From contig NZ_BMTV01000002.1 of assembly GCF_014649855.1 (NCBI RefSeq), positions 174,511 to 238,510 on the forward strand: DNA of 64,000 nt. The letters run 5' to 3'. Below, in pieces: positions 15,900-24,197 of the stretch. The position numbers and the translations under genes are program-made. This DNA comes from Streptomyces roseolus (lineage in GTDB: Bacteria > Actinomycetota > Actinomycetes > Streptomycetales > Streptomycetaceae). Numbering within the stretch: position 1 is the stretch's first letter; every line of letters begins with the position of its first letter. Below the pieces are notes generated by a model. The model did not search any database and was not told the DNA's origin. It saw only the letters and a program-made list of their open reading frames with translations.

Positions 15900-17282
15900 T
15901 CAGGTCGTGCGGCGGACCGTGTACGCGTGGGCGCCGCGGGGCGCGGGGGCGACGCCCACGTACTCCTGGCCCCGCATCTCGCACCACGCCGGGATGTCCA
16001 GCCGGGCCGCCTCGTCGTCGGCGAGCACCACCACCGTCCCCCCCACCCGCACCGCCCCGATCACCTTCGCCAGCTCGATCACCGGGATCGGGCACCGCTT
16101 CCCGACCGCGTCGACGACGAGCTCCTCCGCGAGCGCGGGCTCGGCCGCCGCGGGCACCGCGCCCAGCCGGTCCCGTACCGACGCGACGACCCCCGGCAGC
16201 ACCGCCAGGAAGCGGTCGACTTCCGCCTCCTCCGTGCCGGCCGGCAGGGAGACCCGTACGTTCCCCTCGCTCAGGACGCCCATCGCGCGCAGCACGTGGC
16301 TGGGCGTCAGCGTCGAGCTCGTACACGACGAACCGGACGAAACGGAGAAACCCTCCCGATCCAGCTCCGTGAGGAGCGTCTCCCCGTCGACGTACAGACA
16401 GGAGAAGGTGACGAGGTGGGGGAGGCGCCGCACCGGGTCGCCGACGACCTCCACGTCCGGCACCAGCTCCGGCACCCGCGCCCGGATCCGGTCCACCAGG
16501 GCCCGCAGCCGCGCGCCCTCCGTCTCCGCCTCGGCCCGCACCGCCCGCAGGGAGGCCGCCGCCGCCACGATGGCCGGCAGGTTCTCGAAGCCGGGTGCGC
16601 GCCCCGACTCCCTTTCGTCGGAGGGGCCTTGGGGCGCGAAGCGGACGCCCTTGCGCACCGCGAGCAGCCCCACACCCGCCGGTCCGCCCCACTTGTGCGC
16701 GCTCGCCGCGAGCAGCGACCAGCCCTCCGGGGCCGGCCCCCAGCCCAGCGACTGCGCCGCGTCCACGAGCAGCGGCACCCCGGCCGCCCGGCAGGCCTCG
16801 GCGACCTCGGCCACCGGCTGCTCGGTGCCGACCTCGTGGTTGGCGGTCTGGAGGCAGGCCAGGGCCGTCCCCTCGTCCAGCGCCGCCGCGAAGGCCGCCG
16901 GGTCCACCGCCCCGGTCCGGCCGACCGGGACCTCCGCCACCTCGCCGCCGGCCGCCGCGTGCGCCTCGCCCGCGTGCAGGACGGAGGAGTGTTCGACGGC
17001 CGACACCACGAGCCGCCGGCCCACCCGCCGACGCCCGGCGAGCGCGCCCGACACGCCCGAGTGGACCGCGCGCGTTCCCGAAGGAGTGAAGACGAGTTCG
17101 TCGGGGCGACAGCCCACCGCCTCCGCCGCGGCCTCCCGCGCCGCGTCGAGCAGCAGCCGGGCCCGCCGCCCCTCCCGGTAGAGCCGGGCGGGGTCGGCCC
17201 ACCCCTCGTCGAGGGAGGCGAGCAGCGCCTGACGGGCGACGGGGTGCAGGGGAGCGGCGGACGCGGCGTCGAAGTACGGCAT
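15900..17282 (-). CDS. Cysteine desulfurase fused to a TusA-like sulfurtransferase domain
   Basis: A 460-residue fusion. Residues 1-375 are a NifS/IscS-type class V aminotransferase: the PLP lysine is Lys197 in SAHKWGGP and the persulfide cysteine is Cys320 in SSGSSCTSST. Residues 385-460 are a TusA/SirA domain with the CPxP motif (Cys397 in KRCPIPVIELAK). The enzyme should pass sulfur from cysteine directly to its own TusA domain for Fe-S, tRNA thiolation or cofactor synthesis. The ATG at 17282 begins the family N-terminus MPYFDAAS; the frame is open further upstream. It is divergent from ctaC. Confidence 0.92.
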   Translation of the reverse strand: MPYFDAASAAPLHPVARQALLASLDEGWADPARLYREGRRARLLLDAAREAAAEAVGCRPDELVFTPSGTRAVHSGVSGALAGRRRVGRRLVVSAVEHSSVLHAGEAHAAAGGEVAEVPVGRTGAVDPAAFAAALDEGTALACLQTANHEVGTEQPVAEVAEACRAAGVPLLVDAAQSLGWGPAPEGWSLLAASAHKWGGPAGVGLLAVRKGVRFAPQGPSDERESGRAPGFENLPAIVAAAASLRAVRAEAETEGARLRALVDRIRARVPELVPDVEVVGDPVRRLPHLVTFSCLYVDGETLLTELDREGFSVSSGSSCTSSTLTPSHVLRAMGVLSEGNVRVSLPAGTEEAEVDRFLAVLPGVVASVRDRLGAVPAAAEPALAEELVVDAVGKRCPIPVIELAKVIGAVRVGGTVVVLADDEAARLDIPAWCEMRGQEYVGVAPAPRGAHAYTVRRTT

Positions 17283-17499
17283 CCGCCCACCGTAGGGCCT
17301 GGCCCGATCCGGTCGGCCCGCGCCCCGCGGATCCCCGGGGCACCGTGCGTGAAGCCCCGTCAGGAGGGCGCGCCGAGGGGTCCTGAGACCCCCGGACGGG
17401 TGCTTCCGGTCCCTCTCCGGAACGTTCCCGTCCACCCCTTCGGGGACTCGGACGGCGCGTTGGGCACCCTCCCCGCGCGACCCCAAATAGCGTCCAGTA

Positions 17500-17528
17500 G
17501 GGTTTGGTCCGCATAAACATCCAAACCC
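17500..17528. promoter_or_regulatory. Inverted repeat GGGTTTGG-N13-CCAAACCC upstream of ctaC
   Basis: A perfect 8-bp inverted repeat with a 13-base, AT-rich spacer. It overlaps a possible -10 hexamer TAGGGT (17498-17503) in the 332-base gap between the desulfurase and ctaC. It could be an operator or a leader hairpin. The rest of the gap shows GC-rich sequence without a recognisable gene. Confidence 0.45.
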
Positions 17529-17614
17529 CTGCCCGCGGCCGGGGCGGCGACCGACCAGCGAGACGGACGGCCGTGGCCGACCAACGCGGGCCGAGACTCT
17601 CGGGAAGGCGCTAC

Positions 17615-18580
17615 GTGAGTCCCAACGGCTCCGACCGCTCGTCGCGGCGCCCGATGCGGCGGAAGCTGCCGCAGGTGCTGACTGCGGGCCTGATCCTGGC
17701 GACAGCCACCGGCTGCTCGTACAACTGGGAAGACTTCCCTCGCCTCGGCATGCCCACCCCCGTCACGGAAGAGGCGCCTCGGATCCTCTCCCTGTGGCAG
17801 GGCTCCTGGGCCGCCGCGCTCCTCACCGGCATCATGGTGTGGGGCCTCATCCTGTGGGCGGTCATCTTCCACCGGCGCAGCCGGACCAAGGTCGAGGTAC
17901 CCCCGCAGACCCGCTACAACATGCCCATCGAGGCGCTGTACACGGTCACCCCGCTCATCATCGTCTCGGTGCTCTTCTACTTCACCGCGCGCGACGAGTC
18001 GAAGCTTCTTGCCCTCTCGGACAAGCCGGCCCACACGATCAACGTGGTCGGCTACCAGTGGAGCTGGGGCTTCAACTACATCGAGAACGTGCCCGGCGTC
18101 GAGGGCGACGCGAAGACGGACAAGAACCTCGCGTCCATTCCGGACAAGTACATCAAGGACTTCCCGGAGAACGCGGGCGGCGTCAACGTCGCCGGCATCC
18201 CCGGCGACCGGAACCCGCAGACCGGCAACCCGGGCCCGACCCTGTGGCTGCCGAAGGGTGAGAAGGTCCGCTTCGTCCTCACCTCGCGCGACGTCATCCA
18301 CTCCTTCTGGGTGGTGCCGTTCCTCTTCAAGCAGGACGTCATCCCGGGTCACACCAACGTCTTCGAGGTGACCCCGACGCAGGAGGGCACCTTCCTCGGC
18401 AAGTGCGCCGAGCTGTGCGGTGTCGACCACTCCCGGATGCTCTTCAACGTCAAGGTCGTCTCCCCGGAGCGCTACCAGGCGCACCTGAAGGAGCTGGCCG
18501 AGAAGGGCCAGACCGGCTACATCCCGTCCGGCATCGAGCAGACGGACCCGGCCAGGAACGCGGAGAAGAACCAACTGTGA
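17615..18580 (+). CDS. ctaC: Cytochrome c oxidase subunit II (aa3 type)
   Basis: A 321-residue subunit II. An export signal ends in a lipobox-like ATATGC (Cys34), and two membrane helices follow ([21 protein letters not shown] and [10 protein letters not shown]). The CuA domain holds DVIHSFW and the cluster [14 protein letters not shown], giving the two Cys, two His, Glu and Met ligands. CuA takes electrons from the bc1-linked cytochrome and passes them to subunit I. The GTG at 17615 with GGGAAGG is preferred to the earlier open frame. It overlaps ctaD by four bases. Confidence 0.95.
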   Translation: MSPNGSDRSSRRPMRRKLPQVLTAGLILATATGCSYNWEDFPRLGMPTPVTEEAPRILSLWQGSWAAALLTGIMVWGLILWAVIFHRRSRTKVEVPPQTRYNMPIEALYTVTPLIIVSVLFYFTARDESKLLALSDKPAHTINVVGYQWSWGFNYIENVPGVEGDAKTDKNLASIPDKYIKDFPENAGGVNVAGIPGDRNPQTGNPGPTLWLPKGEKVRFVLTSRDVIHSFWVVPFLFKQDVIPGHTNVFEVTPTQEGTFLGKCAELCGVDHSRMLFNVKVVSPERYQAHLKELAEKGQTGYIPSGIEQTDPARNAEKNQL

Positions 18581-20310
18581 GCATCCCCAACGAAACCAAG
18601 GGTGCCGCGGCTGAGGACTCGTACGAGAACGAGGTGCCCGTCCGCCGCAAGCAGCCCGGCAATGTGGTGGTGAAGTGGCTGACCACCACCGACCACAAGA
18701 CCATCGGTACGATGTACCTGGTCACCTCGTTCGTGTTCTTCATCATCGGCGGCCTGATGGCGCTCTTCATGCGCGCCGAGCTGGCCCGTCCGGGCACGCA
18801 GATCATGTCGAACGAGCAGTTCAACCAGGCGTTCACGATGCACGGCACGATCATGCTGCTGATGTTCGCGACGCCGCTGTTCGCCGGATTCGCGAACTGG
18901 ATCATGCCGCTGCAGATCGGCGCGCCCGACGTGGCGTTCCCGCGGCTGAACATGTTCGCCTACTGGCTGTACCTCTTCGGCTCGATCATGGCGGTGGCCG
19001 GCTTCCTCACCCCGCAGGGTGCGGCCGACTTCGGCTGGTTCGCCTACTCCCCGCTGTCGGACGCGGTCCGCTCGCCGGGCGTCGGCGCCGACATGTGGAT
19101 CATGGGTCTGGCCTTCTCCGGCTTCGGCACGATCCTCGGCTCGGTCAACTTCATCACCACGATCATCTGCATGCGCGCTCCGGGCATGACGATGTTCCGC
19201 ATGCCGATCTTCACCTGGAACGTGCTGCTGACCGGTGTCCTGGTCCTGCTCGCCTTCCCGGTCCTGGCGGCCGCGCTGTTCGCCCTGGAGGCGGACCGCA
19301 AGTTCGGTGCCCACGTCTTCGACGCGGCCAACGGCGGTGCCCTGCTCTGGCAGCACCTCTTCTGGTTCTTCGGACACCCAGAGGTGTACATCATCGCCCT
19401 GCCGTTCTTCGGCATCGTCTCCGAGGTCATCCCGGTCTTCAGCCGCAAGCCGATGTTCGGCTACATCGGCCTGGTGGCCGCGACCATCGCGATCGCCGGT
19501 CTCTCCGTGACGGTGTGGGCGCACCACATGTACGTCACCGGTGGCGTGCTCCTCCCGTTCTTCTCCTTCATGACGTTCCTCATCGCCGTACCGACCGGCG
19601 TGAAGTTCTTCAACTGGATCGGAACGATGTGGAAGGGCTCGCTGTCCTTCGAGACGCCGATGCTCTGGACGATCGGCTTCCTGATCACCTTCACCTTCGG
19701 TGGTCTGACCGGCGTCATCCTGGCCTCGCCGCCGATGGACTTCCACGTCTCCGACTCGTACTTCGTCGTGGCGCACTTCCACTACGTGGTCTTCGGCACC
19801 GTCGTCTTCGCGATGTTCGCCGGCTTCCACTTCTGGTGGCCGAAGTTCACCGGCAAGATGCTCGACGAGCGCCTCGGCAAGATCACGTTCTGGACGCTGT
19901 TCATCGGCTTCCACGGCACGTTCCTGGTGCAGCACTGGCTCGGTGCCGAGGGCATGCCGCGTCGTTACGCGGACTACCTGGACGCCGACGGCTTCACCGC
20001 GCTGAACACGATCTCGACGATCTCGTCCTTCCTGCTCGGCATGTCGATGCTGCCGTTCTTCTACAACGTGTGGAAGACCGCCAAGTACGGCAAGAAGATC
20101 GAGGTCGACGACCCGTGGGGCTACGGCCGTTCGCTCGAGTGGGCGACGTCCTGCCCGCCGCCGCGGCACAACTTCCTCACCCTGCCGCGGATCCGTTCCG
20201 AATCCCCGGCGTTCGACCTGCACCACCCTGAGATCGCGGCTGTCGACCAGCTGGAGAACAAGCCGCACGAGGCCGCGGCCCTCACGGGCAGCAAGGAGGC
20301 CGGCAAGTGA
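18577..20310 (+). CDS. ctaD: Cytochrome c oxidase subunit I (aa3 type)
   Basis: A 577-residue heme-copper oxidase subunit with twelve predicted helices. Visible signatures are MHGTIM (low-spin heme a ligand), [19 protein letters not shown] (CuB histidine with its cross-linked tyrosine), VWAHHMY (the other CuB histidines) and HFHYVVFG (heme a3 and a ligands). It is the catalytic oxygen-reducing, proton-pumping subunit. GTG start overlapping the ctaC stop (GTGA); its own stop overlaps ctaF. Confidence 0.97.
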   Translation: MSIPNETKGAAAEDSYENEVPVRRKQPGNVVVKWLTTTDHKTIGTMYLVTSFVFFIIGGLMALFMRAELARPGTQIMSNEQFNQAFTMHGTIMLLMFATPLFAGFANWIMPLQIGAPDVAFPRLNMFAYWLYLFGSIMAVAGFLTPQGAADFGWFAYSPLSDAVRSPGVGADMWIMGLAFSGFGTILGSVNFITTIICMRAPGMTMFRMPIFTWNVLLTGVLVLLAFPVLAAALFALEADRKFGAHVFDAANGGALLWQHLFWFFGHPEVYIIALPFFGIVSEVIPVFSRKPMFGYIGLVAATIAIAGLSVTVWAHHMYVTGGVLLPFFSFMTFLIAVPTGVKFFNWIGTMWKGSLSFETPMLWTIGFLITFTFGGLTGVILASPPMDFHVSDSYFVVAHFHYVVFGTVVFAMFAGFHFWWPKFTGKMLDERLGKITFWTLFIGFHGTFLVQHWLGAEGMPRRYADYLDADGFTALNTISTISSFLLGMSMLPFFYNVWKTAKYGKKIEVDDPWGYGRSLEWATSCPPPRHNFLTLPRIRSESPAFDLHHPEIAAVDQLENKPHEAAALTGSKEAGK

Positions 20311-20705
20311 AGATCCAGGGCAAGATGTTCATCTGGCTGAGCGTCTTCATCCTTGCCATGGCGATCCTGTACGGCGTCTGGAGCAAGGAGCCGGTCGGTA
20401 CGACGGCGCTCTTCCTGGCCTTCGGCCTCTCCATCATGATCGGCTACTACCTGGCCTTCACGGCCAAGCGTGTCGACGCGATGGCCCAGGACGACAAGGA
20501 GGCCGACGTCGCGGACGAGGCCGGCGAGGTGGGCTTCTTCGCCCCCCACAGCTGGCAGCCGCTGTCGCTGGCCCTCGGCGGAGCGCTCGCGTTCCTCTCG
20601 GTCGCGATGGGCTGGTGGATCATGTACTTCTCCGCCCCGCTGATCCTGGTCGGCATCTGGGGCTGGGTCTTCGAGTTCTACCGCGGTGAGAACCAGAACC
20701 AGTAG
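20307..20705 (+). CDS. ctaF: Cytochrome c oxidase subunit IV, actinobacterial CtaF
   Basis: A 132-residue integral membrane protein with four hydrophobic segments ([37 protein letters not shown], and two near the C-terminus, ending [11 protein letters not shown]). It matches the small actinobacterial subunit of the aa3 oxidase in the bc1-aa3 supercomplex. GTG start overlaps the ctaD stop by four bases; a terminator follows 20 bases after the stop. Confidence 0.93.
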   Translation: MKIQGKMFIWLSVFILAMAILYGVWSKEPVGTTALFLAFGLSIMIGYYLAFTAKRVDAMAQDDKEADVADEAGEVGFFAPHSWQPLSLALGGALAFLSVAMGWWIMYFSAPLILVGIWGWVFEFYRGENQNQ

Positions 20706-20724
20706 CAGTACCCCGTAACACCCC

Positions 20725-20770
20725 GAGGGGCCCGGACGCTTCGTACGCGAAGCGGCCGGGCCCCTCTTTT
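20725..20770 (+). terminator. Terminator of the ctaCDF operon
   Basis: An 11-bp stem (GAGGGGCCCGG with its complement) encloses a second perfect hairpin CGCTTCG-TACG-CGAAGCG and is followed by TTTT. Confidence 0.92.
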
Positions 20771-20817
20771 GCCGCGCTCGGCGCGCCCGGGCGGGGAACT
20801 GTCCTTAGCGTGAGGTC

Positions 20818-22071
20818 ATGAACGACACGCCGCGCATTCGGACTGTTCTGAGCTGCACACTCCTGGCCCTCGCCGTGACCGCGGGCGCGACGGCGTGTGC
20901 GGGCCCGGACGGCCATCCGCTGTCGGCGAGCCCGTACGACGCCGCCGACCAGGTCGTCTTCGCGGCGGCCGACGGGACCCGTCTCGACCCGGAGAAGCCG
21001 CTGGAGATCACCTCCAAGGGCGAGGACGGGCGGATCAGCGACGTCACCGCCACCGACGCGGCGGGCCGCCACCTGGCGGGCGAACTGACCGCGGACGGGC
21101 GTACGTGGCGCTCCACGGGCTCACTGGCCGCCGGGACCCGTTACACCGTCAGGGTGGCCACGGAGGACGGGGACGGGGCCCCTGGCGCCCGTACGTACAC
21201 CTTCGAGACGGCTCCGGCCAAAAGGGCCCTGACCGCCACCTTCGGGCCGGAGGCGGGCACGTACGGCGTCGGCCAGCCGATCACCGCCGACCTCAGCCTC
21301 GCCGTCAAGGACCGGGCCGCGCGCGCCGTCGTCGAACGGGCCCTCAAGGTCCGCTCCACCCCCGCCGTCGAGGGCTCCTGGTACTGGGTCGACGACAAGA
21401 AGCTGCACTTCCGGCCCAAGGAGTACTGGCCGGCCGGCGCGCTCGTCTCGGTCACCGGCAACCTCGACGGGCTCCGCGTCGGCGACAAGCTCTACGGCGG
21501 CCCGTCCAAGCCGCTCCGGCTGAAGATCGGCGACCGGATCGAGGCCGTCGCGGACGCCGGGACCCACCACATGACCGTGCGGCGCAACGGAGAAGTGATC
21601 AAAACCATTCCGGTGACCACCGGAAAACCGGGCTTCTCCACCCGTAACGGGATCAAAGTGGTGCTCGGCAAGGAGTACTACGTCCGCATGCGCGGCACCA
21701 GCATCGGCATCGCCGAGGGCAGCGCGGAGTCGTACGACCTGCCGGTGTACTACGCCACACGGGTCACCTGGAGCGGCGAGTACGTGCACGCCGCCCCCTG
21801 GTCCGTCGGCTCCCAGGGCGTCGCCAACGTCAGCCACGGCTGCGTCGGCATGTCCACCGGCAACGCGGCCTGGTTCTACGAGACCGTCCGCCCCGGCGAC
21901 ATCGTCAAGACCGTCAACAGCTACGGCGAGACGATGGACCCCTTCGGCAACGGCTTCGGCGACTGGAACCTGTCCTGGGACAAGTGGCGCCGGGGCAGTG
22001 CCCTGGTCGCCGAGAAGGGCGACCCCACCGCCACCGAAGACGCCAAGGCCCGCCTCAGGCCGTCACTTTAG
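20818..22071 (+). CDS. L,D-transpeptidase (YkuD) lipoprotein with Ig-like domains
   Basis: A 417-residue exported enzyme. The signal peptide ends in ATAC with the candidate lipidated cysteine at residue 27. Two Ig-like regions follow (about residues 35-125 and 135-235) and then a YkuD catalytic domain. The active-site motif SHGCVGMS holds His340 and nucleophile Cys342. L,D-transpeptidases make 3-3 cross-links in peptidoglycan. It lies alone between the ctaCDF terminator and a convergent receiver gene. The ATG has GAGG only about four bases upstream. Confidence 0.92.
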   Translation: MNDTPRIRTVLSCTLLALAVTAGATACAGPDGHPLSASPYDAADQVVFAAADGTRLDPEKPLEITSKGEDGRISDVTATDAAGRHLAGELTADGRTWRSTGSLAAGTRYTVRVATEDGDGAPGARTYTFETAPAKRALTATFGPEAGTYGVGQPITADLSLAVKDRAARAVVERALKVRSTPAVEGSWYWVDDKKLHFRPKEYWPAGALVSVTGNLDGLRVGDKLYGGPSKPLRLKIGDRIEAVADAGTHHMTVRRNGEVIKTIPVTTGKPGFSTRNGIKVVLGKEYYVRMRGTSIGIAEGSAESYDLPVYYATRVTWSGEYVHAAPWSVGSQGVANVSHGCVGMSTGNAAWFYETVRPGDIVKTVNSYGETMDPFGNGFGDWNLSWDKWRRGSALVAEKGDPTATEDAKARLRPSL

Positions 22072-22088
22072 GGCCCGGCCCCGCCGGC

Positions 22089-22490
22089 TCACGCCCCGAT
22101 CGAGAGGCGGGAGCGCAGCAGGGCCGCCAGGGACGCCGCGAACTCGACGGGTTCCACCGGAAGGGTGACCGCGGCGTCCGCGCGGCTCCAGGTGGCCAGC
22201 CAGGCGTCCTGCGGGCGGCCGATGAGCAGCAGCACCGGCGGGCAGTGGAAGACCTCGTCCTTGATCTGCCGGCAGACGCCCATGCCGCCCGCCGGGACGG
22301 CCTCGCCGTCGAGGACGCAGACGTCGATCCCGCCCTCGTCGAGCCGCTTGAGCACGGCCGGGAGCGTGGCGCACTCCACGAACTCCACGGGCGGCACGTC
22401 GGCCGCGGGCCGCCGCCCGGCGGCGAGCCGGACCTGCTCCCGGGTGTTCGCGTCGTCGCTGTAGACCAGGACCGTGGCACTCGACTGCAT
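22089..22490 (-). CDS. Receiver-like protein with degenerate phosphorylation site
   Basis: A 133-residue protein with the alternating strands and helices of a response-regulator receiver and no output domain. It keeps an acidic pair (SDDA, residues 11-13) and the equivalent of the phosphoacceptor aspartate (Asp61 in VCVLDGE), but the conserved C-terminal lysine is replaced (LPVEPVEF). Signalling by phosphorylation is therefore doubtful. The ATG at 22490 has GGAGG five bases upstream. It is divergent from ctaE; a link to respiratory control is only positional. Confidence 0.75.
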   Translation of the reverse strand: MQSSATVLVYSDDANTREQVRLAAGRRPAADVPPVEFVECATLPAVLKRLDEGGIDVCVLDGEAVPAGGMGVCRQIKDEVFHCPPVLLLIGRPQDAWLATWSRADAAVTLPVEPVEFAASLAALLRSRLSIGA

Positions 22491-22549
22491 CGTTCCTCCG
22501 TCCGGAAGGCGGGCCGGTCGTCCTCGACCGGTGCGCGGGATGCTACTCC

Positions 22550-22582
22550 GGTCCACACCCCGTCAACACCCGTTCAACACCT
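22550..22582. promoter_or_regulatory. Three 11-bp direct repeats, PHO-box-like
   Basis: Three adjacent 11-bp units share TCAACACC (GGTCCACACCC, CGTCAACACCC, GTTCAACACCT). A weaker GTTCGAAGGGT follows. Eleven-base direct repeats with GTTCA cores are the pattern of Streptomyces PhoP binding sites. They lie between the receiver gene and ctaE. Confidence 0.45.
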
Positions 22583-22681
22583 GTTCGAAGGGTGCCGGGA
22601 GGCCCGCGCGATGGGCCGTTCGGGCTGGACACACCCCCCTGACACTCCGAACGGCACCCCCCGGAGTGAGGGCGGGATAAG

Positions 22682-22702
22682 CGACCGACATAATGTCGGT
22701 CG
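22682..22702. promoter_or_regulatory. Perfect palindrome covering the ctaE start codon
   Basis: A perfect 10-bp inverted repeat with arms CGACCGACAT and ATGTCGGTCG and a single-base centre. The right arm begins with the ATG of ctaE. It could form a hairpin that hides the start codon in mRNA, or bind a dimeric repressor in DNA. Confidence 0.6.
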
Positions 22703-23313
22703 TGGCGACAGTAACGACAGTAGATACCGGGCACGCGCACCCGTCGGTCAATCGACCGAACCTCACCAGCGTCGGAACCATCATCTGGCTGAGTTCCGAG
22801 CTGATGTTCTTCGCGGCCCTCTTCGCGATGTACTTCACCCTGCGATCGGTGACCGGTCCCGAGTTCTGGGCGGAAAAGGCCGACGCCTTGAACTTCCCGT
22901 TCTCGGCGACCAACACCACGATCCTGGTGCTCTCCTCCCTCACCTGCCAGCTCGGCGTCTTCGCCGCCGAGCGGGGCGACGTGAAGAAGCTCCGGACGTG
23001 GTTCATCATCACGTTCGTGATGGGTGCGATCTTCATCGGCGGCCAGGTCCTCGAGTACACCGAGCTGGTCAAGCACGAGGGCCTCTCGCTCTCGTCCGAC
23101 CCGTACGGCACGGTGTTCTACCTGACCACCGGCTTCCACGGCCTGCACGTGACGGGCGGTCTCATCGCCTTCCTGCTGGTCCTCGGCCGGACGTACGCCG
23201 CCAAGAGGTTCACTCACGAGCAGGCAACCGCCGCCATCGTCGTGTCCTACTACTGGCACTTCGTCGATGTCGTCTGGATCGGCCTCTTCGCCACGATCTA
23301 CATGATCAAGTAG
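22693..23313 (+). CDS. ctaE: Cytochrome c oxidase subunit III
   Basis: A 206-residue subunit III with about five membrane helices, fewer than the seven of mitochondrial COX3 but usual for actinobacteria. The family glutamate is in [17 protein letters not shown], and FHGLHVTGG and [10 protein letters not shown] are typical. It stabilises the aa3 oxidase and its proton uptake. No good ribosome site precedes the ATG, which lies inside a palindrome, so initiation may be leaderless or controlled. It is first in the ctaE-qcrCAB operon, separated from the other cta genes. Confidence 0.95.
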   Translation: MSVVATVTTVDTGHAHPSVNRPNLTSVGTIIWLSSELMFFAALFAMYFTLRSVTGPEFWAEKADALNFPFSATNTTILVLSSLTCQLGVFAAERGDVKKLRTWFIITFVMGAIFIGGQVLEYTELVKHEGLSLSSDPYGTVFYLTTGFHGLHVTGGLIAFLLVLGRTYAAKRFTHEQATAAIVVSYYWHFVDVVWIGLFATIYMIK

Positions 23314-23387
23314 TCGGTCACCGCCGGTCACGGCGGACCGACATCCAGCAAGCATCGACGCAGAAGATCCTGACACCGGGGTAATCC

Positions 23388-24197
23388 GTGAAAAAGCTCT
23401 CCGCACGACGACGCCATCCGCTGGCGGCGGTCGTCGTCCTACTTCTCGCGCTGGCGGCCACGGGGGGGCTGTACGCCGCGTTCGCGCCCGCGGGCACGGC
23501 GAAGGCCGATGAAACCGCCCAGTCCCTCGCCATCGAGGAGGGCAAGAAGCTCTACTCCGTCGGCTGCGCCAGCTGCCACGGAACCGGCGGTCAGGGCACC
23601 ACTGACGGCCCGTCCCTGGTCGGCGTGGGCTCCGCCTCCGTGGACTTCCAGGTCGGCACCGGCCGTATGCCGGCGCAGCAGCCGGGTGCCCAGGTCCCGA
23701 AGAAGAAGGTCATCTACACGCAGGCCGAGATCGACCAGCTCGCCGCGTACGTGGCCTCCCTCGGCGCCGGCCCGGCCACGCCGAAGGAAGGCCAGTACAG
23801 CCCCGAGGGCGCCGACATCGCGAAGGGTGGCGAGCTGTTCCGCACCAACTGCGCGCAGTGCCACAACTTCACCGGCGAGGGCGGCGCGCTGACGCACGGC
23901 AAGTACGCCCCGAGCCTTGAGGGCGTCAGCCCGAAGCACCTCTACGAGGCCATGCAGACCGGCCCGCAGAACATGCCCTCCTTCCCGGACACCACCATGC
24001 CGGAGAAGGAGAAGAAGGACATCATCGCGTACGTCAACGCCGTCAACGGCGACGAGACCCCCAGCCCCGGCGGCCTCTCGCTCGGTGGCCTCGGCCCCGT
24101 CTCCGAGGGCCTGTTCGCCTGGATCTTCGGTCTGGGTGCGCTGATCGCAGTTGCCATCTGGGTCGCGGCCCACACCGCTAAGGCCAAGAAGTCATGA
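23388..24197 (+). CDS. qcrC: Cytochrome bc1 complex, diheme cytochrome c subunit
   Basis: A 269-residue diheme cytochrome cc. An N-terminal membrane anchor is followed by two class I cytochrome c domains with CASCH (Cys60, Cys63, His64) and CAQCH (Cys155, Cys158, His159), then a C-terminal membrane helix (LFAWIFGLGALIAVAIWVAA). In actinobacteria this subunit replaces soluble cytochrome c and hands electrons directly to CtaC. The start is GTG; it overlaps qcrA by four bases. Confidence 0.96.
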   Translation: MKKLSARRRHPLAAVVVLLLALAATGGLYAAFAPAGTAKADETAQSLAIEEGKKLYSVGCASCHGTGGQGTTDGPSLVGVGSASVDFQVGTGRMPAQQPGAQVPKKKVIYTQAEIDQLAAYVASLGAGPATPKEGQYSPEGADIAKGGELFRTNCAQCHNFTGEGGALTHGKYAPSLEGVSPKHLYEAMQTGPQNMPSFPDTTMPEKEKKDIIAYVNAVNGDETPSPGGLSLGGLGPVSEGLFAWIFGLGALIAVAIWVAAHTAKAKKS

